From an uncultured Clostridia bacterium (GTDB lineage Bacteria; Bacillota; Clostridia; Oscillospirales; Acutalibacteraceae): a DNA stretch of 6,534 bases. The stretch is taken from NCBI GenBank assembly GCA_945788455.1, contig CALZMC010000033.1, forward strand, positions 1 to 6,534. Reading direction: 5' to 3'. The number at the start of each line of letters is the position of its first letter. Within the stretch, counting starts at the first letter, position 1. The translations under genes and the position numbers were made by a program. Shown here piece by piece: positions 6,430 to 6,534 of this stretch. Below the pieces are notes generated by a model. That model did no database searches. It was not told the origin of the DNA and saw only the letters and a program-made list of their open reading frames with translations.

Positions 6430-6458
6430 ATTCTATCACCATTGCTATGATATATCAA
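6430..6458 (-). promoter_or_regulatory. Promoter of the small membrane protein gene
   Basis: The minus strand shows -35 box TTGATA (6458-6453), a 17-nt spacer, and -10 box TAGAAT (6435-6430) preceded by TGA, an extended -10. Predicted initiation near 6423 leaves a leader of about 32 nt before the ATG at 6391. Five of six bases match consensus in each box. Confidence 0.7.
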
Positions 6459-6534
6459 GGATAATATGGTTCGACTCCCCTTGTAGGCAATAAAGAGCAA
6501 TACGAACCGTGGTTTAAATTGGCTGATTTGCCCT
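6459..6534. other. Right-edge non-coding stretch with inverted repeat and T-arm-like motif
   Basis: No supported gene. GGTTCG (6468-6473) and CGAACC (6503-6508) form an inverted repeat, extendable outward with wobble pairs, around a 29-nt middle. GGTTCGACTCC resembles a tRNA T-arm, but the flanks cannot form the five-base stem and no tRNA body lies to its left. GCAATA occurs twice ten bases apart (6487, 6497). This could be part of an intergenic repeat or a feature cut by the window edge. Confidence 0.3.

Noticed and set aside
6465..6490. tRNA gene end
   Set aside because: GGTTCGACTCC fits a T-loop, but only two stem pairs form, and the sequence to the left is a promoter and small-gene start, not acceptor, D or anticodon arms.

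Overview
The window looks like chromosomal DNA from a low-to-moderate GC Firmicute, probably a gut-type Clostridia (Ruminococcus/Oscillospirales-like; this is inferred). The grounds are AT-rich codon choice, strong AGGAG-type ribosome binding sites, sigma-A type promoters with TGn extended -10 boxes, short intrinsic terminators, and protein sequences that read like clostridial family members. I see no mobile element, CRISPR array, rRNA or complete tRNA.

Left part (1-4503, minus strand): one compact operon read right to left. It starts at a promoter near 4498-4526 and encodes a SipW/Sec11-like S24/S26-family peptidase with a Ser-His pair (4467-4006), a half-size ABC exporter (4006-2309), a cytoplasmic family 2 glycoside hydrolase (2315-618) and a cytoplasmic cyclophilin-type prolyl isomerase (618-58). 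Every junction overlaps (TAATG, ATGCTAA, TAATG), so translation is probably coupled. A strong hairpin plus U-tract ends the operon at 42-1. A peptidase with an ABC exporter that lacks its own protease domain suggests processing and export of a small peptide, but no precursor, PqqD/RRE-like protein or modifying enzyme is visible here. The role of the hydrolase and isomerase in such a system is open.

Middle (4468-4638): a 171-bp divergent control region. The two promoters stand back to back with only 7 bp between their -35 boxes. The rightward leader carries a complete intrinsic terminator between the promoter and the start codon, plus a competing pairing, so the oxidoreductase gene is a candidate for transcription attenuation.

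Right part (4639-6534): a plus-strand FAD-dependent oxidoreductase of the COG2509 type with a striking four-cysteine cluster. It is followed by a shared bidirectional terminator and a convergent small membrane protein of unknown function, which has its own promoter and most likely starts at 6391. The last ~80 bp (6455-6534) hold no supported gene, only a T-arm-like motif and an inverted repeat.
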